From Helicoverpa zea (Eukaryota > Arthropoda > Insecta > Lepidoptera > Noctuidae), in the NCBI RefSeq assembly GCF_022581195.2, contig NC_061475.1, positions 8,122,001 to 8,186,000 of the forward strand: a stretch of DNA of 64,000 nucleotides, given 5' to 3'. Position numbers and translations under genes: made by a program. Each line of letters begins with the position of its first letter. Within the stretch, counting starts at the first letter, position 1. Below are positions 13,401 through 28,400 of the stretch, piece after piece. The notes beneath the pieces were generated by a model. The model had not been told where the DNA came from. It made no database searches and saw only the letters and a program-made list of their open reading frames with translations.

Positions 13401-16400
13401 GTAGTTCCTGAGATTAGCGCGTTCAAACAAACAAACAAACTCTTCGGCTTTATAATATTAGTATAGATTTCAAAAATACACAGAAAATATCTATGATAGT
13501 AAAGCTTTCTTTTATTTCTGTATACTATGTGTTACTAAAATACAAATAAAAATAATATCTAAGTAAAGAGTTTTGTACATTTTGGTATTTGTGATATTAA
13601 GGAAAGTGGGAATGTATTACTTAAATAGGATTGTTGTCTTCATGAGGGACCATTTTACATCCTCTAAGATTTTTTTTTTGGAACTGTATACCTACACACA
13701 AAGATAAAATAAAGAAAATTATTTTTCTTAAATTCTATTACATTCTTTTGCTTGCAAAAGAAATAAAGTTGTGTTAACGTGAAAGTAAATACTTCAACAA
13801 ACGAGTTCTTCAAGGAGCACTTCTAAACGGTTGTTTAAACTATTGTCACTTCTTAAACCATGTCAAGGAAATCCCATTTATTTGATTACCCTCCAAAAGC
13901 GCACGAAAAAGATAAAGATACCATCTTTCTTAACATTTCTCAACTCTAATTACGAATGCAACTTAAACTTGCCTTGGACAAAGACTATATTTACTCTAAA
14001 TTGCGCAACGCTTGTAAAATAAACCTTGTGACTTGAGCAATAAGACTCAAATTGCTCATGATGTTTGCTCTTAATATTTGCTTTATTGTCGTAAGTGGTA
14101 AGAAAATCTGACGAATGATGAAATGTATGGAGGTCAAGGGAAAAGCGAGAAACCTTCGTGGTGATTGTTATAGAAAAAAAGAAAATAAAATCATGGTTTC
14201 TATTGGTGTAATTGTTTTTCTGTTCTATTTGAATTGTCCTTCAGGTGGAAATTCGGTCATGGTAAGTAGCTAATATTGACTACTCCACTTACTACTTCTT
14301 ATTAGTTAATTAATTTAGTGTATTGCAGTATCAAAAGTGTATTAAAAAACAAGATTTTATACTCGCTTTCAACACCCACTATTGAGGTAGGTATTGGAAC
14401 TATTCACTAGCGTTCCGAGATAACTGCTTCCCGTAGCCGGATTTATAAAAAGTTTCCTATTTCCTTCTGTCTAATTTTCATCTTAAACGGTTCAACCATT
14501 CTTAAGTTATAAGTAGTGTAACTAACACGTCTTCTTCTATATATATAGAGTCTTCTTCTTCCTGCCCTGTTCCCAATTTTATTTGGGGTCGGCGCAATAT
14601 GTCATCCTCTCCTATTTTTCCCTGTCAGTCGTCATACTGGCACTCCCTGCCTTCTTATTCATGTCATCTTTCAGGCAATCCCTCCATCTTTTCTTAGGTC
14701 TTCCTCTTCCTCTCCATCCATCTACATTCATACTTAGCACACACTTTGTTGCATGCGTATCATCCCTCCTGATTACATGCCCATGCCATGGCAATCTATT
14801 AATCTAATTCTATATACTTAAAGTAATGGAAAAATAACAATTCAAACCCATCAAGAGAATTTCATATACCTCAACAAAAATACTAATTTCTTTTCCCAAT
14901 TTCCTTTTTTTCCATTACTTACGTAGAAACAATGATAATATTAGATACGTTACATAACAGATGTCTGGCTGTCTAATCAGATTTCGGTTCGTAAGGCCAT
15001 ACCGTCTAGACAGACAGAAATGAGACTGTAATCTCGGATAGCGAAAAAAAGTAGATTACCTACATTTGAAAAATTAGCACTTCCAGATATTGTTTTTTTT
15101 TTCGAGATAAATCTGTTAAGTAATCTAGATTTGTAGGAGCTTGTGGTTAAGAAATGACTGAAGTCTGTATAAGTTTTGTCAATACATGTTAGTAGGTGCC
15201 TAAATTAAATCTAAGTTGAGAGTGAGTTGCACTGTTTAACTATAACGATAACTAAACTGTAACCAACCGTCAAATCGGCGATGTGACAACTGAAAATGGT
15301 CTGGTTATCGTCATAGTAAAATGGTGCAGTCCACCGCAAGTTTGTTGTTTGGATTTGTCTCTATTTGCGTTTTGCAGTACGACTGTAAATAGGTTTATGT
15401 TTAAAATGGTTTAATGTCTTTCACCCGCAGCCTATTGAAACTATTTCGTCTACTTTCACCACCTTTCTTAATAATTCAATTGTAGGGACTTCTAAAAAGT
15501 ATTAAAGTCTTTAATTAAGGTTTATTAATCTTTATTAAAAAGTAATTCTCACCTATTATACTTTAAAATCTACACACTGGCAAGTAATATAGTCATTATC
15601 GAACAGCATAATTTTGTTGTAACCGTAAGGTTTGTAGGAAGGAAGGCATTCGTCATAGCCAAGACTGGTTGCATCGCTTTGGGTAAGTGACGTTTCCTAC
15701 CACACTATAAATCATTAAGGATGCATCTACATAGTGCAAGTAGCTTGCGCATGTTGAGACACATGCGCAGGTTACATGCATTTTAAAAACGTGCGGGTCC
15801 AGCGACTCGCGCATGTGTCAAAGCAAAATACCCACCCACCCGCGTGCTCTTGTCATTTGTCACTTGCGCATGTTAACTTGCTCCAGCTACATGCAGCCTT
15901 AATGCCAGCTAACATATCGATTTTTGTTTTTATTATATTAACATCCCTGGTTGACCTTAAGTTGCATCTGTTAAGTTCTTTCTCGAATTGTTTGGAGAAT
16001 AATGAGGTTTAATACTGGTTCTGACTGTCATTTAACTTGGTATCTTTGTCAGATGTTACGAATAATCAGAAAGTCTGACAACCAATCCTAAGGCTCCTCA
16101 TTTTAACTGGTAAGTTTCAAAAAGTGCAGTGGTTAAACTGAATTTAAATTACATGATGATTAAATAAAACTAAAGAATAGAACAGTTGAGTGATAAAGTA
16201 ATATAATTATACAAAAGTTAAAAAAATACTTATTAGCAGATTAATGTTTGTGTTATCCGTAGATCATCATTAACTTTGTTGGTATAAAGCAACTGTTTGT
16301 AAATATTCAAGTTATTTTAGTAATAACAATTGCAATGCTTGTTAAAAATATGATATATGATGTTTATTTTCGTAACTAGGATATAATTAATTATATCTTT

Positions 16401-19400
16401 TATACGTTTGTTTTAATGATGAAGTTATTCCTTTCACTGAGTATTTATCCTTCAGAAATATGTTTGAAACAAACTCACTTTTGAAGACTCTATTATATTA
16501 TTTTAATGAAACAATTATAATGTTCTTGCTAATTTAATTATATGGTTTGGCCATTTTTGTTCCTCGATCAAATTACTCTCAAAACTTAAATTTTTCACTG
16601 TCAATATGCTATCTAAAGCATGCAAATCGAACCATTTACTTTAAAAAATCTGCAAAAAATACTCGAAACCTTCGTTCCGCGTGATCGCGTTTGCATTAAG
16701 CGCAACAATTTCACGGGCTTTACAAACAAATTGCCACATTTCAGTTCACGCATCTCTGATTATCATAAGCTGTTTCCTTTTTCCTTCGCAAGTAATTGTT
16801 TATTTGCAGCAGACTGCAGACTAAATAGTCGGCCGACAATTGCTCCGATGCTTGAAAAAAAAAATTTTTTATGCAAAGTCGTGAATTCAATTGCTGGGAA
16901 GTTCGTTCCACCACTTCTTCTTCCCAGCAAAAATACATACAGGAAGTGGTGAAGGGCGGGCTTATTGGGGGCTGTCTTTTGTAAACTTGACCTCCAAAAT
17001 GTGCTGATTTTCAGCCTGTTTGGATATACTTTTTATTTAAATTGATGTTATCTTATCTAATCAAAGTTTTTAGTCGGTCTGATACCGGCCAAATACCTGA
17101 TCGTTTTTATGTGCTCATTACCATACATTTTCACACTGATTTATGAGCCGGAATAAACTATCGGCCGACTAAAAGTTTACAGTGTGTGTGTACTCATTTG
17201 AAGTTAAATCGTTCTTATCATTTGCTAGGGTTCGTTGACCGTTATGGTTGTTGAGTTTTTAATTGGCGTTACGTGTTTTTAAGTATGTGTTGTGAAGCAA
17301 TTTTGAGTTGCTTGGTAAGTTTGTATATGTAGGAGCTGAGAGATGGTTGTCATTTGAAATAACAAACGTTTTTATTCAGGTCCCCAAAAGACCAAAACTG
17401 AACCCTAAAAAAATATGAGAAAAAGATCAGGTAGGTGTTGATAAACCTAAGAATAAAAAAAGCCTGCTTATAAAAAAACCGATAGTGTTTTGTTTCTCTT
17501 GAAGAAATTATTAAAATTAAGTAGATAATGATGGTCTACAAAAAATGCAAAATGTGAAATCCCAGTGACAGTAATTTATCTCTAACGAGGGGAATTTATG
17601 TAATTGCAATCACTCGTTTTATGTTTGCGAGCGTTTGCGAGCATTCAGCTTTACGATAACCTTGTCACCTATTCGGGCATTTTACGTTTCAATTCATAAT
17701 ATTATTACTGCATGCATTATCACATATTAAGTCATAATGACGTATGTGGTTGATAAAACGTTACTGGGTAATGCAACAGTTCTTTATAAGACAGGTTTTC
17801 AAGTTTTTGGCTTAGTAGGTACTATCCCGGATCTCCATTGCACGGGTGCATCAATCACCTACTTCTACACTTCGGACTGCTTTATTATAAGGGTTACCTA
17901 AAAACCACAAAACGTTTTCGGGCCGACCCGGGAACCCCGTGCACAGCAGTCGTCCACTTGATCAAGAAGGCAGTTTTCTAAGCTCGTGTAAAATGTAGTC
18001 CATAGCTTACCTTTTCTTCTTATCAAGTATGGGGCAGGTTTAATCACCTAACAAGCCCTTAATGTCAGAGTTTACTCAAACCTTCCTGACGGCCGGAAAA
18101 CTATAGCTTCTCTATCTTGTCTGGCCTATGTTGTTCAATGTTAGTTAATACTAATATTAATAAATAACTTACCAAGCCTGAGGCAAGCACAGATGCTCAA
18201 AAGGAAACAGGTTAGGGCTGAGGATGACCAGCTGCCACCAGTTCATGCGGCACATGTCTCGCTCCCTCTTCACTACCGCATCCCACATGGGGCCTGAGCC
18301 CATGTGCGGGACCCATGTCATAGCTAGGCCCATTACTACTAGTACTGCTGGCATTAATCTGAAATACAAGAAGTATGGATTACTGGTCCTGCTGTTCGGT
18401 GGAGGGTCAGTAGGTTTCCTTGAGGGCGGAGTGTAAGAGTTGGATTATACCCATGGGGACAATATGAAACAAAAATAAACTTTTTGGAGAAGGCGAAGGA
18501 CAATGGAAGGATGCGAGCTGCCCAAGACGGATGGCGTTTACGGTGCTCAGCTAGTATGATGATGATGATATCATTTCTCTAACTAGCCAATACGGTCGTT
18601 ACTACAGTTAAATTTGTATATTGCAACTAATTTAAACTAAGCAACATACTTGTTTTGTAAATATGTTGTTGGTTTGCCTGAATCCTACTTATATTATAAA
18701 TGTGAAAGTTTGTGAGAAAGTATGGATGTATGTTTGTTATTCAATCACACAAAAACGGCTGGACCGATTTGATTGAAATTTGGTATGAAGACAGGTGATA
18801 CCCTGGATTAACACATAGGCTACTTTTTATCAACATACCACGCGGGCGAAGCCGCTGGTGGAAGCTAGTAAATAAATAAATAAATGATAAAATTATCTGG
18901 AAAATTCATATGAATATTTTTATCGAGATAAATAGGCTAGCTACACCTTTTCTACTATTACTTATCTCAATGTTGGCATATGTAGATTGGTTCCTTTTTG
19001 TATTAAGGAGGTCTATTTGAAAACATACCTGAGCCATCTATTAACAAGAGCCATAGGCACAGTCTTCAGGGTAAAAGGATGGGTTTCAGCATACACCAGC
19101 ATCTTATACGCCATGAGGAAACCCCCCATCACGAAGAATATTTGCACGATGACACGCGCGTTGAAGAGCAGGGCTTTGAAGAAATCGTCGTAGGACTGAA
19201 AAGATGGCATACATTTAATTAGGTAAGTAACAACCTTCCTGACTGTGGGATCTTATTGGCGCACCAGGATAAGAGATTCTTTCAAAGTCGAACTAGTAGT
19301 TCGGAAGATAAGCACATTCAGACAAACAAATTCTTCCGCTTTCTAATATAAGTTATAATAATAGATTGAAAATGAAAAGTATGAAATAATGTATTTGTTC

Positions 19401-22400
19401 TACAAAGTAAAGTAAGGTTTTTTTATGGCAAAAATTCTATTAATTCATTCAAAAGGCTTCAATAACCCATCGATGTAAAGTATTGCCATAAAACCGTTAC
19501 AGGATATTTTGATAGTTTTTAATTAGAAACATAAAAATAATTTCAACGGTCTCTCCACGCTCTAAATAACTAACAAGACCATCAAAGCAATCACTCCTTC
19601 AGTGTATCAATTTATGTAAAAGATTATTATCAATAAGATAGCAGATAAGTTTAATTAGTAGCCACATGTAAATGACCTTGAATAATACCTTTACTAAAGT
19701 ACCATCATTATTAAAATTACCTTTTATATTATTACAAAAGATCCACATTCATTCTTACCAAACATATATTATACACTGCTGGACACAGGCCTCCTCTCAC
19801 ACAGAGAAGGATGAGCGTTGATCACCACGCTTGCTCAATGCGGGTTGGTGATTTCAGACTTTATAGTCCAGGTTTCCTCAAGATGTTTTCCTTCACCTTA
19901 TTATCAGCCATTGGTGTCTAAGATTACTTAGAAAGTACATACAAACTTAGAAAAGTTGTATTGGTACTTGCCTGACCTGGAATCGAACCCATACCCTCAT
20001 ACTCGAGAGGTTGGTTCTTTACCCACTAGGCTACCACGACTGCAACGACTACAAACATTAATAATTATGACGCAAAGAAAAAAACACATATCGATCAAAG
20101 GCTTAAAACTTCGGTGTTGTAGTTTGATGACGAAAATAAAATAAAAAAGTCTACGTACGAGTATGTATTACTGACCTCCTTTTAGATATAATAATGGTTG
20201 CAATATATTTTATTATTAAGTGTGTCATCATCATCATCCTCCGAGCCTTTTCCCAATCATGTTGGGGTCGGCTTCCAGTCTAACCGGATTCAGCTGAGTA
20301 CCAGTGCTTTACAAGAAGCGACTGCCTATCTGACCTCCTCAACCCAGTTACCCAGGCAACCCGATACCCCTTGGTTAGACTGGTGTCAGACTTACTGGCT
20401 TCTGACTACCCGTAACGACTGCCAAGGATGTTCAATGACAGCCGGGACCTACAGTTTAACGTGCCATCCGAAACACAGTCATTGGTGTCTAAGATATACT
20501 TAGAAAGTACATACAAACTTAGAAAAGTTGCATTGGTACTTGCCTGACCTGGGATCGAACCCGCGCCCTCATTCTCGAGAGGTTGGTTCTTTGCCCACTA
20601 GGCCACCACGACTTTTTATTATTAAGTGTGTATATGTTGTAATTACCTCACACTATGTGTTTGTTTTTTTATTTGTAATTTTTTCTTGTTTTTGTGTAAA
20701 TCCTTTTCAACTTACTCAATGTTATACTCAACATATTTTAGGTAGATATATCTAATTAGATAAATCGGCTAGTGTGTCTGTCTATCAACAAAACTGCCGG
20801 GTTTTCTGACAGTAGTTGTTCCAACCGCTCCCGGGAACTTCTTCCCGTATCGGTATAAAACCTAGCCCATGTAAACATTAGCATTTTATTAACATTAACA
20901 TTGGTATTTTATTTGCATTTTAGCGCTGAGTGTATCTTCCTAACAGTCAAAGGATTTAAAAAATCGCGTCTGTAGTTTCGAGGTACTTTAGTATACAGAA
21001 ACACACAAAAAATTCTATCCAACTTATTAGTACCTATAGATAGCACTGTGTAAGCCGACATGATAGTTACAATAAAAGACATGACACTTCTCAGCAGTCG
21101 GCTAAAAAAAATCCGCAAAACAGCTTACATTTCTACCCAATCACTTTCGTCTAACGTGCTAAGTGTTGTTACCAATAGGCGCGCGCGCAACGGAAGCAAT
21201 TCACTACATTGAACGATTGCGGTCACTCACTCAGTTCATTACTTAGTGGTCAGTTGCAGTAATCTTGCAATGAAGTGCATTTATTGTAACTGAATGCAGT
21301 TTAAGTGCACCGTTTCGCGCCAAATTACTACGTATGCATTTCTGAAGTAAAACCCACCATGTTCTATCTTAAGCCTATGTATCAGCTGCCGGGGCTGCGG
21401 GTTGTTCGAAAGAGATACCGCGGCCCTGGTACATAAAAGGCCTGCGACTGAACACGACGGTTTTTAGTCAGTAAGAGTCTGGCACTCCCTCACCGCTGCT
21501 AACCCACAGCGGGAGGGGTCATTTGATGATTTTTGACGTCGTTAAAAAAAAAGCCTATGTACCAGGGCTGCGGTAACTCTTTCGAACAATGCCGCAGCCC
21601 CGGCATGCTTTGGCCCTGGTACATGACATACATCCCTAAGCTATTTTTTTGAAGCATGCTAAACTGTAGATCCCATCTGTAATTTAAACATCTTTAGGAG
21701 CCGTTACGGGTAGTCAGAAGCCAGAAACTCTAACAACCAGTCTTACTAAGGTTTGCCCGGGTAAGAGGTTAGATAGGCAGTTGCTACTTGTAAAACTCAG
21801 CTGCATCCGCTTAGACTGGAAGCCGACCCCAACATAGTTGGGAAAAGGCTAGGCTGATGAATTAATTAATCAACCATTCAGTAAAATGTTTCACCAATTT
21901 TGAAATGTGTGACCAATATTTTCAAAAAATTACACGAAAATATACCTTTAAATAAAAAAATCTCAGATCTAAAGTACACCTTATTCTTACCACGACACTT
22001 AACCGCGAAATCCACTGACCTAGAGATGTCAACGACCTCTTACGCAACGCGAACCCGTTTGAACTGCATCAAATTAGACTGCTAGTGTTTACCTTTCGTT
22101 AATGACGTTTGTTTGTCTGTATTTAACTCGGAAACTACTGAAGCGATTGTGTAAATTATTTTAGTGTTTGAAAGGTATTTTATTACTGAAGATTTTGGAG
22201 CAATTTTGGTATGGATATGTTTAAAGATGACTGAGTTATGATAGTTTTTGTGAATCAAGTCTTTAGGGAAACCGACATTTTGAACGAAAATGTTTTTTAT
22301 AGGTACTTTTCGTCCGTTTTAATTGCAGCATGAGTGTGATCTACTTAATGCACCTTGAAAAATGCTATGTACATTTTCAAGGCCTCAAATCTATTCTATG

Positions 22401-25400
22401 GTCATAAACAGTTCCATCTAAATTGTTTTAGCGGTTTTACCTTGAGTGCGTAGTAAACTAACACTTTCAATTTTAATATAAGGACAGTCTACTTTAAGTA
22501 GGTACCTACGCATAGTTATAATTGATTCTAAGTTATAATAATATACAAATGTGAATGCATATTGGTAGGTATGTCTTAATGTCAATAATTATTTTAACCT
22601 TACCCTGACAATAATGAACAAAAAAAAAAAAATACATTTCGTTTAGAAGTTATTTTTTAAATATAGACATCGGAGCTGTTTACCGCGGAAGCCATATCTC
22701 TTATCCAGATAAAATACAGCCCATATGTCCCCTGGGGAAAGTTCGTCTCCTAACATTGAAAGAAATTATATAGGTAAATCGGTTCCGTAGTTTCGGCCTA
22801 CTCTAATCCAATATACCTAGTTGGAAACAGGCAGATGATGAGAGTGCGTTAATGTCGTCAATAAACCTTATCAGTTTTTATTTATGCATCCATCCTCCGA
22901 GCCTTCTTCCCAACCATGTTGGGGTCGGCTTCCAGTCTAACCGCATGTAGCTGAGTACCGGTGCTTTACAAGAAGCGACTGCCCTATCTAACCCCCTCAA
23001 CCCAGTTACCCGGTATACACATCGAAGATATTTTTATACAATAAAGATTTATATACATAGAGTATCTTATACATTTAATTCATATTGCCCACTGCATTTA
23101 ACGCAATACTGCATAAACAGTACCTGCTAAGCTATTGCAAGCAACCTGTTTTACTTAACTAATACTAATGCAAGGAATAGTGAACACGATCTTACGTTTC
23201 CTGCGATGAAATAGGTATGCGGTGTGTAACGTATTTTATTACTATGTTTTGTTTATTTATTTGGTAAAAAAGTCAAATGAGTGTAATGAATTATTACGTA
23301 CTGAAAAGTTATAAAATAAGTAAGTGAGAAATTGGTCTAGTTGTTTGAGATGTTTCTGTAACGTAATTTTGCTGTCTAGTAAATAATGTTTTATGAAGAA
23401 GTTTACTTCCAAGTAACGTGATTTTCCTTACTTAGATCTATTATAACCACTTTAAATAACTCTAATTTCTTACATGATGACTATTATAAGATAACTAGAG
23501 AGTACGGAAAGTTATGGAAACCTAGGTCTTTTCATATTCTATAACTATTCTACATCTGTAGCTATTCTATGCTTCTAGGTGACTGAATGATTTAATACAA
23601 TAGGACCAATAGTTCTCAAGATTATCTATATTATTAGTAGGTATACAAACAAACATGAAATAGATGTAGGTATCCATGAGTTAACAGGTTTACAAATAAC
23701 ACTATAAATATGTAGACATAGAACCATAATAAGACTTTGGCATTTACTTCACACTGGCACTAAATTGCGAAAGCCTAACTGAAAGGAATATATACGTTAC
23801 TAAATGCTGTGCTGTCTGTTATATTATTGCAAGCGGTGAGTACAGGACAGGAGGAAATAAAACAATAGAACAGCTATAGTTATCGGCTCGAATCTTGAGC
23901 TCTGACCTACATCTGCGCAGAAGTGATTTATTAGCAAAGAACCAACCCCGAGTGAAGGCTATGACGCGATGCACTGCGGGCCAATCACCGCTTTAGCCCG
24001 CCCCCGCGCCTCACTTCATACCACAAAAGGGACCCAATAAATCACTTCTGCGCAGGTGAAGGTCAGAGCTCAAGATTCGTGCCGATAACTATAGTGCAAT
24101 AATCGCCTTGCCCGACAGTGCCAGAAGGAGGGTTATGGATCCGGATCCAGTAAGGTAAATACATAGGTTAGCTCTTATCTGGTCACTCGAAGTAATACTC
24201 TCAAGAACTTCAGGTTATAATGAGGGTATTGCCGGTTTGCTCTTACCTAGTCGCTTGAAGGAGGACCCTCAAGATCCATAGACAAGATCCAATCCATGGA
24301 GTATGTATGTATATAGGAATAACTTACATTTTCAATAAACTCGGGGTTTGCCGTGTAGCCGTAGCCGATGAAGATCATCGAGTGAAGTCCAAGAATCATC
24401 ACCATAGTGTAAAATCTGAAACAAAACATGCCATGTAAGAAAAGCTCCAAAACCTCGGAACTAATTTAAATAAAATACAAATAGCATAGAGCCTCAGAAA
24501 AGGAAAAACATGGGCTACTTTTTATCCTGATAACCAAAGTGCCTAGTTCCCAGAGAACATGGATGAAACTACTGGTGGAAGTCAGTTTTTTTATAAAATA
24601 ACCAGAGCGTAATTCTAACTTTAGAGTCCAGAGTTTTTTTACAAGATTGAAGTTGTTTTACTGTCTCACACAACTCTGCTACTACTGAGTTGGCTCTTTA
24701 TAATTATAGCAGATTATTTATCAAGGTGTTTACCTTTGGTTAAGGTGCTGCGTGTTGTACTCGTCCATACTCGTATATTCAATAGAAATCAGTCAATAAG
24801 CCATTCAAAACACTAAAATATTTATCCCCACATTAAAATTATACCTGCCTACAACCTGCATAATAGTTAATGCTACGTTATAACCGTCATATCGTGGATG
24901 CATCGATTACCAACGACCGCAGAGCCACCGCGCAATCATGTCGAGCTTTAATCACCAGGGAATATTTTGTCAATATTTTTCAACAGAACTTTAATCATGG
25001 ATGAAAATGTGACTGATTGAGGTGGTGGGAAGGTGCCAAGTTTATTGAAAAAGGTTTTTTAGGACTGCAAACGACAACATTTTGTGATTATATGTATTCT
25101 TCATTGATAAATAATAATATGGTCTCTCAAGAAACAACATAATAGTGGGGTCGTTTACAAGAGAGCATTTGTGCACTCTGTCATACCCTCAATCTCTCAA
25201 TATCCTCATAGTCCGTTGGGATATCAATCCGAGATCTGGTGCAGTACCGACATTTACGAGCTCTCCGATGCAGGGGTGTATCAATCACGAACATTCAGGC
25301 TCTGGGCTACTTTGCTAAAGTTTCTCAAATCCGCAAAGCAATTTCGACTCTACCCAACTGTGGTCAAAAATGATTGGCAAATAAGAAACGTCATGACCAC

Positions 25401-28400
25401 AACCATACCATTTTGCATGACGGCACAAAAAATCTGTTAAATTGTCAAGATATGCCAAAATTATTTTGTATGATTCATCATAATAATTACTGTTGGTCGT
25501 TAGTGTTTAAGTAGGTCTAGGTAACTTTATCAGGTACTCACAGAGCTATTTCGTTTAAAGCAAACATAACATAAAGCTCAAATTGTGTACTTAAAACAAT
25601 ATGCGAATTGATTTATGACTCTACGACAGACATCCAAAACCTTTAACATTATATATTTAGTGTTTCGAACTAAAAGGACAAATAACTTGTAAGTTTAGTA
25701 CATTCAATGATGGTTTTGCTGTTCAAGAGCCCATGCATCCAAAGTATCTGCCTACAGATGACTCAATGGTTGACTGCTGAAGTTCAAAACAATTGCTAGT
25801 AGTGGACTCACACCACACCTTCGCGTACGCAATTTTGGTTCGCAAACTGGTAGGATATCATCATAATCGTTAAGAAACTAACCTTAATCCTTGGAAACAC
25901 TTGAAGATTCCACCTTCAGCGCTGCCTCCATATTTCAAAGCTTTCCAGTTCTTTTGAATGGCAAAAGCTAGCATGAATTTGTTAGCTGAAACAAAAGACA
26001 TTAGTTACTAATTTGCCTTTTATAAAAGTTAATGCAATCATACGGTTTACGCCAAATATCTTGGCAAAAATAAATTTAGCTATTTTACTCTTTGAGTTTT
26101 TGTTCGTACAGATATTGTCAAGAAGATTTGCTTGTCCAAAGTTGGCTGCTATTGGCTTCGGAGAAAAATATGAACAAAACAAGGCATTAAATAGCTAACT
26201 TCATACATTCACAATCACGAAGGTATTTATTTACCTTTTTCCTTCTCAACAGGCGAGAAGAAGTAATAGAACGAGCATCCCAGGTTGACCAGAAGTAGAG
26301 CCAGCAATAGCACTCCTATGACGTAGTCCAGGACATCAGGCGGTTTGTAGTCATTCTGGGTCTTGCAGTACCTCACCGATAGGGATTCCACCTGGTAATG
26401 TATCAGTAAGGTTAGAAAAAAAAGAACTGTACATATGTACAAAAGTGATGCAGGGGAGCTCAATGCTATTTTCATAAACAATCAAAATAATTTAGTAGGA
26501 TAGGACGGCAATTCAACACCACCGGAGAGAGATCAGGCGCAGGCTCAACATTCACGTGCTTTGTGACAGATTATAAAAACCGGTAAAGCGATTTTAGTAA
26601 AGCGAATCCAGGAACCTGAACACAACAGTCGAACTATGTGACACCTAGACCAACGAGGCACTCAGGAAAATAAAAACACCCAGATAATATGTAGATCAAA
26701 AATAGACCTAACAAAGCCTCAGGCAAAAACAAAATAATCAAACCAGGCCAGTTTTGATGTCAATGGCGTTAACAAAAATATAGGACAATGAATAGCACTC
26801 TATAGTACGAATGAATCGTACAATTCAATACATTGATAGGATAGAACAGTAGAGCAGCTATATTCATTCGCTTGCTTAAATTTCCAAATTGGATCCGATA
26901 TTGACTGAAACGTATTTTATTTAAAAGCTTTTGTTAATACAAAAAGTTTTTTTGTTAGAGTACAAATGTATTGGAAAGTCTATTGATGAGCATGAAGACA
27001 AAGGTTTTATAGGTAGGGTGGAAAATTTCGTTTTCTCGTTTTTTATTCCCTTCAATTTATTTTTCTGGATGGGAGCCGACCCCAATACAGTTGGCACAAG
27101 GCTAGGCAGATGATGACTTGTTTAGACCTCCTGCAAATATTTTTTATGCTTTACAATACTCTTACTATACTAAAAGTTAAAAATAATAATTATTAGTATG
27201 AATACCAAACTATCTATATACATATACCTAACTCATCATCCTCCGAGCCTTTTCCAACTATGTTGGGATCGGCTGCCAGTCTAACAGGATTCAGCTGAGT
27301 ACCAGTGCTTTACAAGAAGCGACTGCCTATCTGACCTCCTCAACCCAGTTACCCGGGTAACCCGATACCCCTTGGTTAGACTGCTGTCAGACTTATTGGC
27401 TTCTGACCATCTAACTATATATATGTCACCGTAAGATTACAAACATCGTTAGATTACAATCTATCTCGAGAGATTGTAAACTGTCGAATTATTGTAAACT
27501 GTAACACCTGATTGCAATTTAACGCATTATTTTTCGCTATATTATAATCTATCGATGAGAAATTGTCAAATTGTCAACTGTCCGAAAGCTCTCCCTGATT
27601 GGTCAGTCTTTTTGTAAGATCGAGAGCGATGTAGAGCGGTCAAATTGTCAACTGGCGTAGAACGGAATGCATCTTGCGCGCTGATTGGTAGAACGTCAAA
27701 AAAGACAATGTTCTTTGCAACTCCCGGTGTCACAGCTCTTTGACGTGCAAAAATAAGTGACGGTTTAATTTTTTATAAAATCAAAAATTGTACTTAATTT
27801 TTAAGACTCAAATTACACACAATTAAAAATTGTATTAAAAATTGAAGTTAGTGACGAAAACGAATCGCTGCAAAACCGACTCCACGTAGTCTTGTCTGCC
27901 CTACCCCTAGAGTGCAATTCAAAACCGCGTAGGCGCGGAGGGGCGAGGCGGCCTGCGAGCTGAGGCGCAGGTAGTTTCAGCGCTCGCCGCCGCGGCTGAG
28001 GCTGGCCGGCTCCGCCGGCCAGCAAGCCGAAGCTGCGGTGGTGAGCGTGAAAACCATCTGCGACGATAAGCTCGCATGGGACCGCCGGAGCCCTGCAGCG
28101 CCGGAGCCGTGACAGAAGTTATGCTTGCTGCATGTTGCATGCTTACTTCCATGCTGGGTCAATTAATATGGGATGTGTTATATTTTAAACAAAAAACTCA
28201 GTAGGTACGAGTTACAAAATTAGAAGGTAAATAAATATTTTTATGATGTCATTTAATAGTATTTAAGAAGTTTACTGTTAGAATGCATGCTACAAATTTA
28301 GATGCAAAAAAATAACCATCATGCTGAGTTGTATTTAGAGTGGAAGATAACTCGTGGCTAAGATAGTATTATTTAGATGCTCGACGCTTTATTAATTGTG

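Noticed and set aside
16620..16952. 110-codon plus-strand ORF
   Set aside because: It runs across the MITE end and a LINE fragment, with no domain.
20565..20612. Possible tRNA gene on the minus strand
   Set aside because: A- and B-boxes belong to the SINE head, and the insertion is flanked by a 17-bp duplication.
27813..28162. Overlapping minus-strand ORFs rich in Arg, Ala and Pro
   Set aside because: They only reflect the GC-rich core of the foldback element; there is no conserved motif or splice context.
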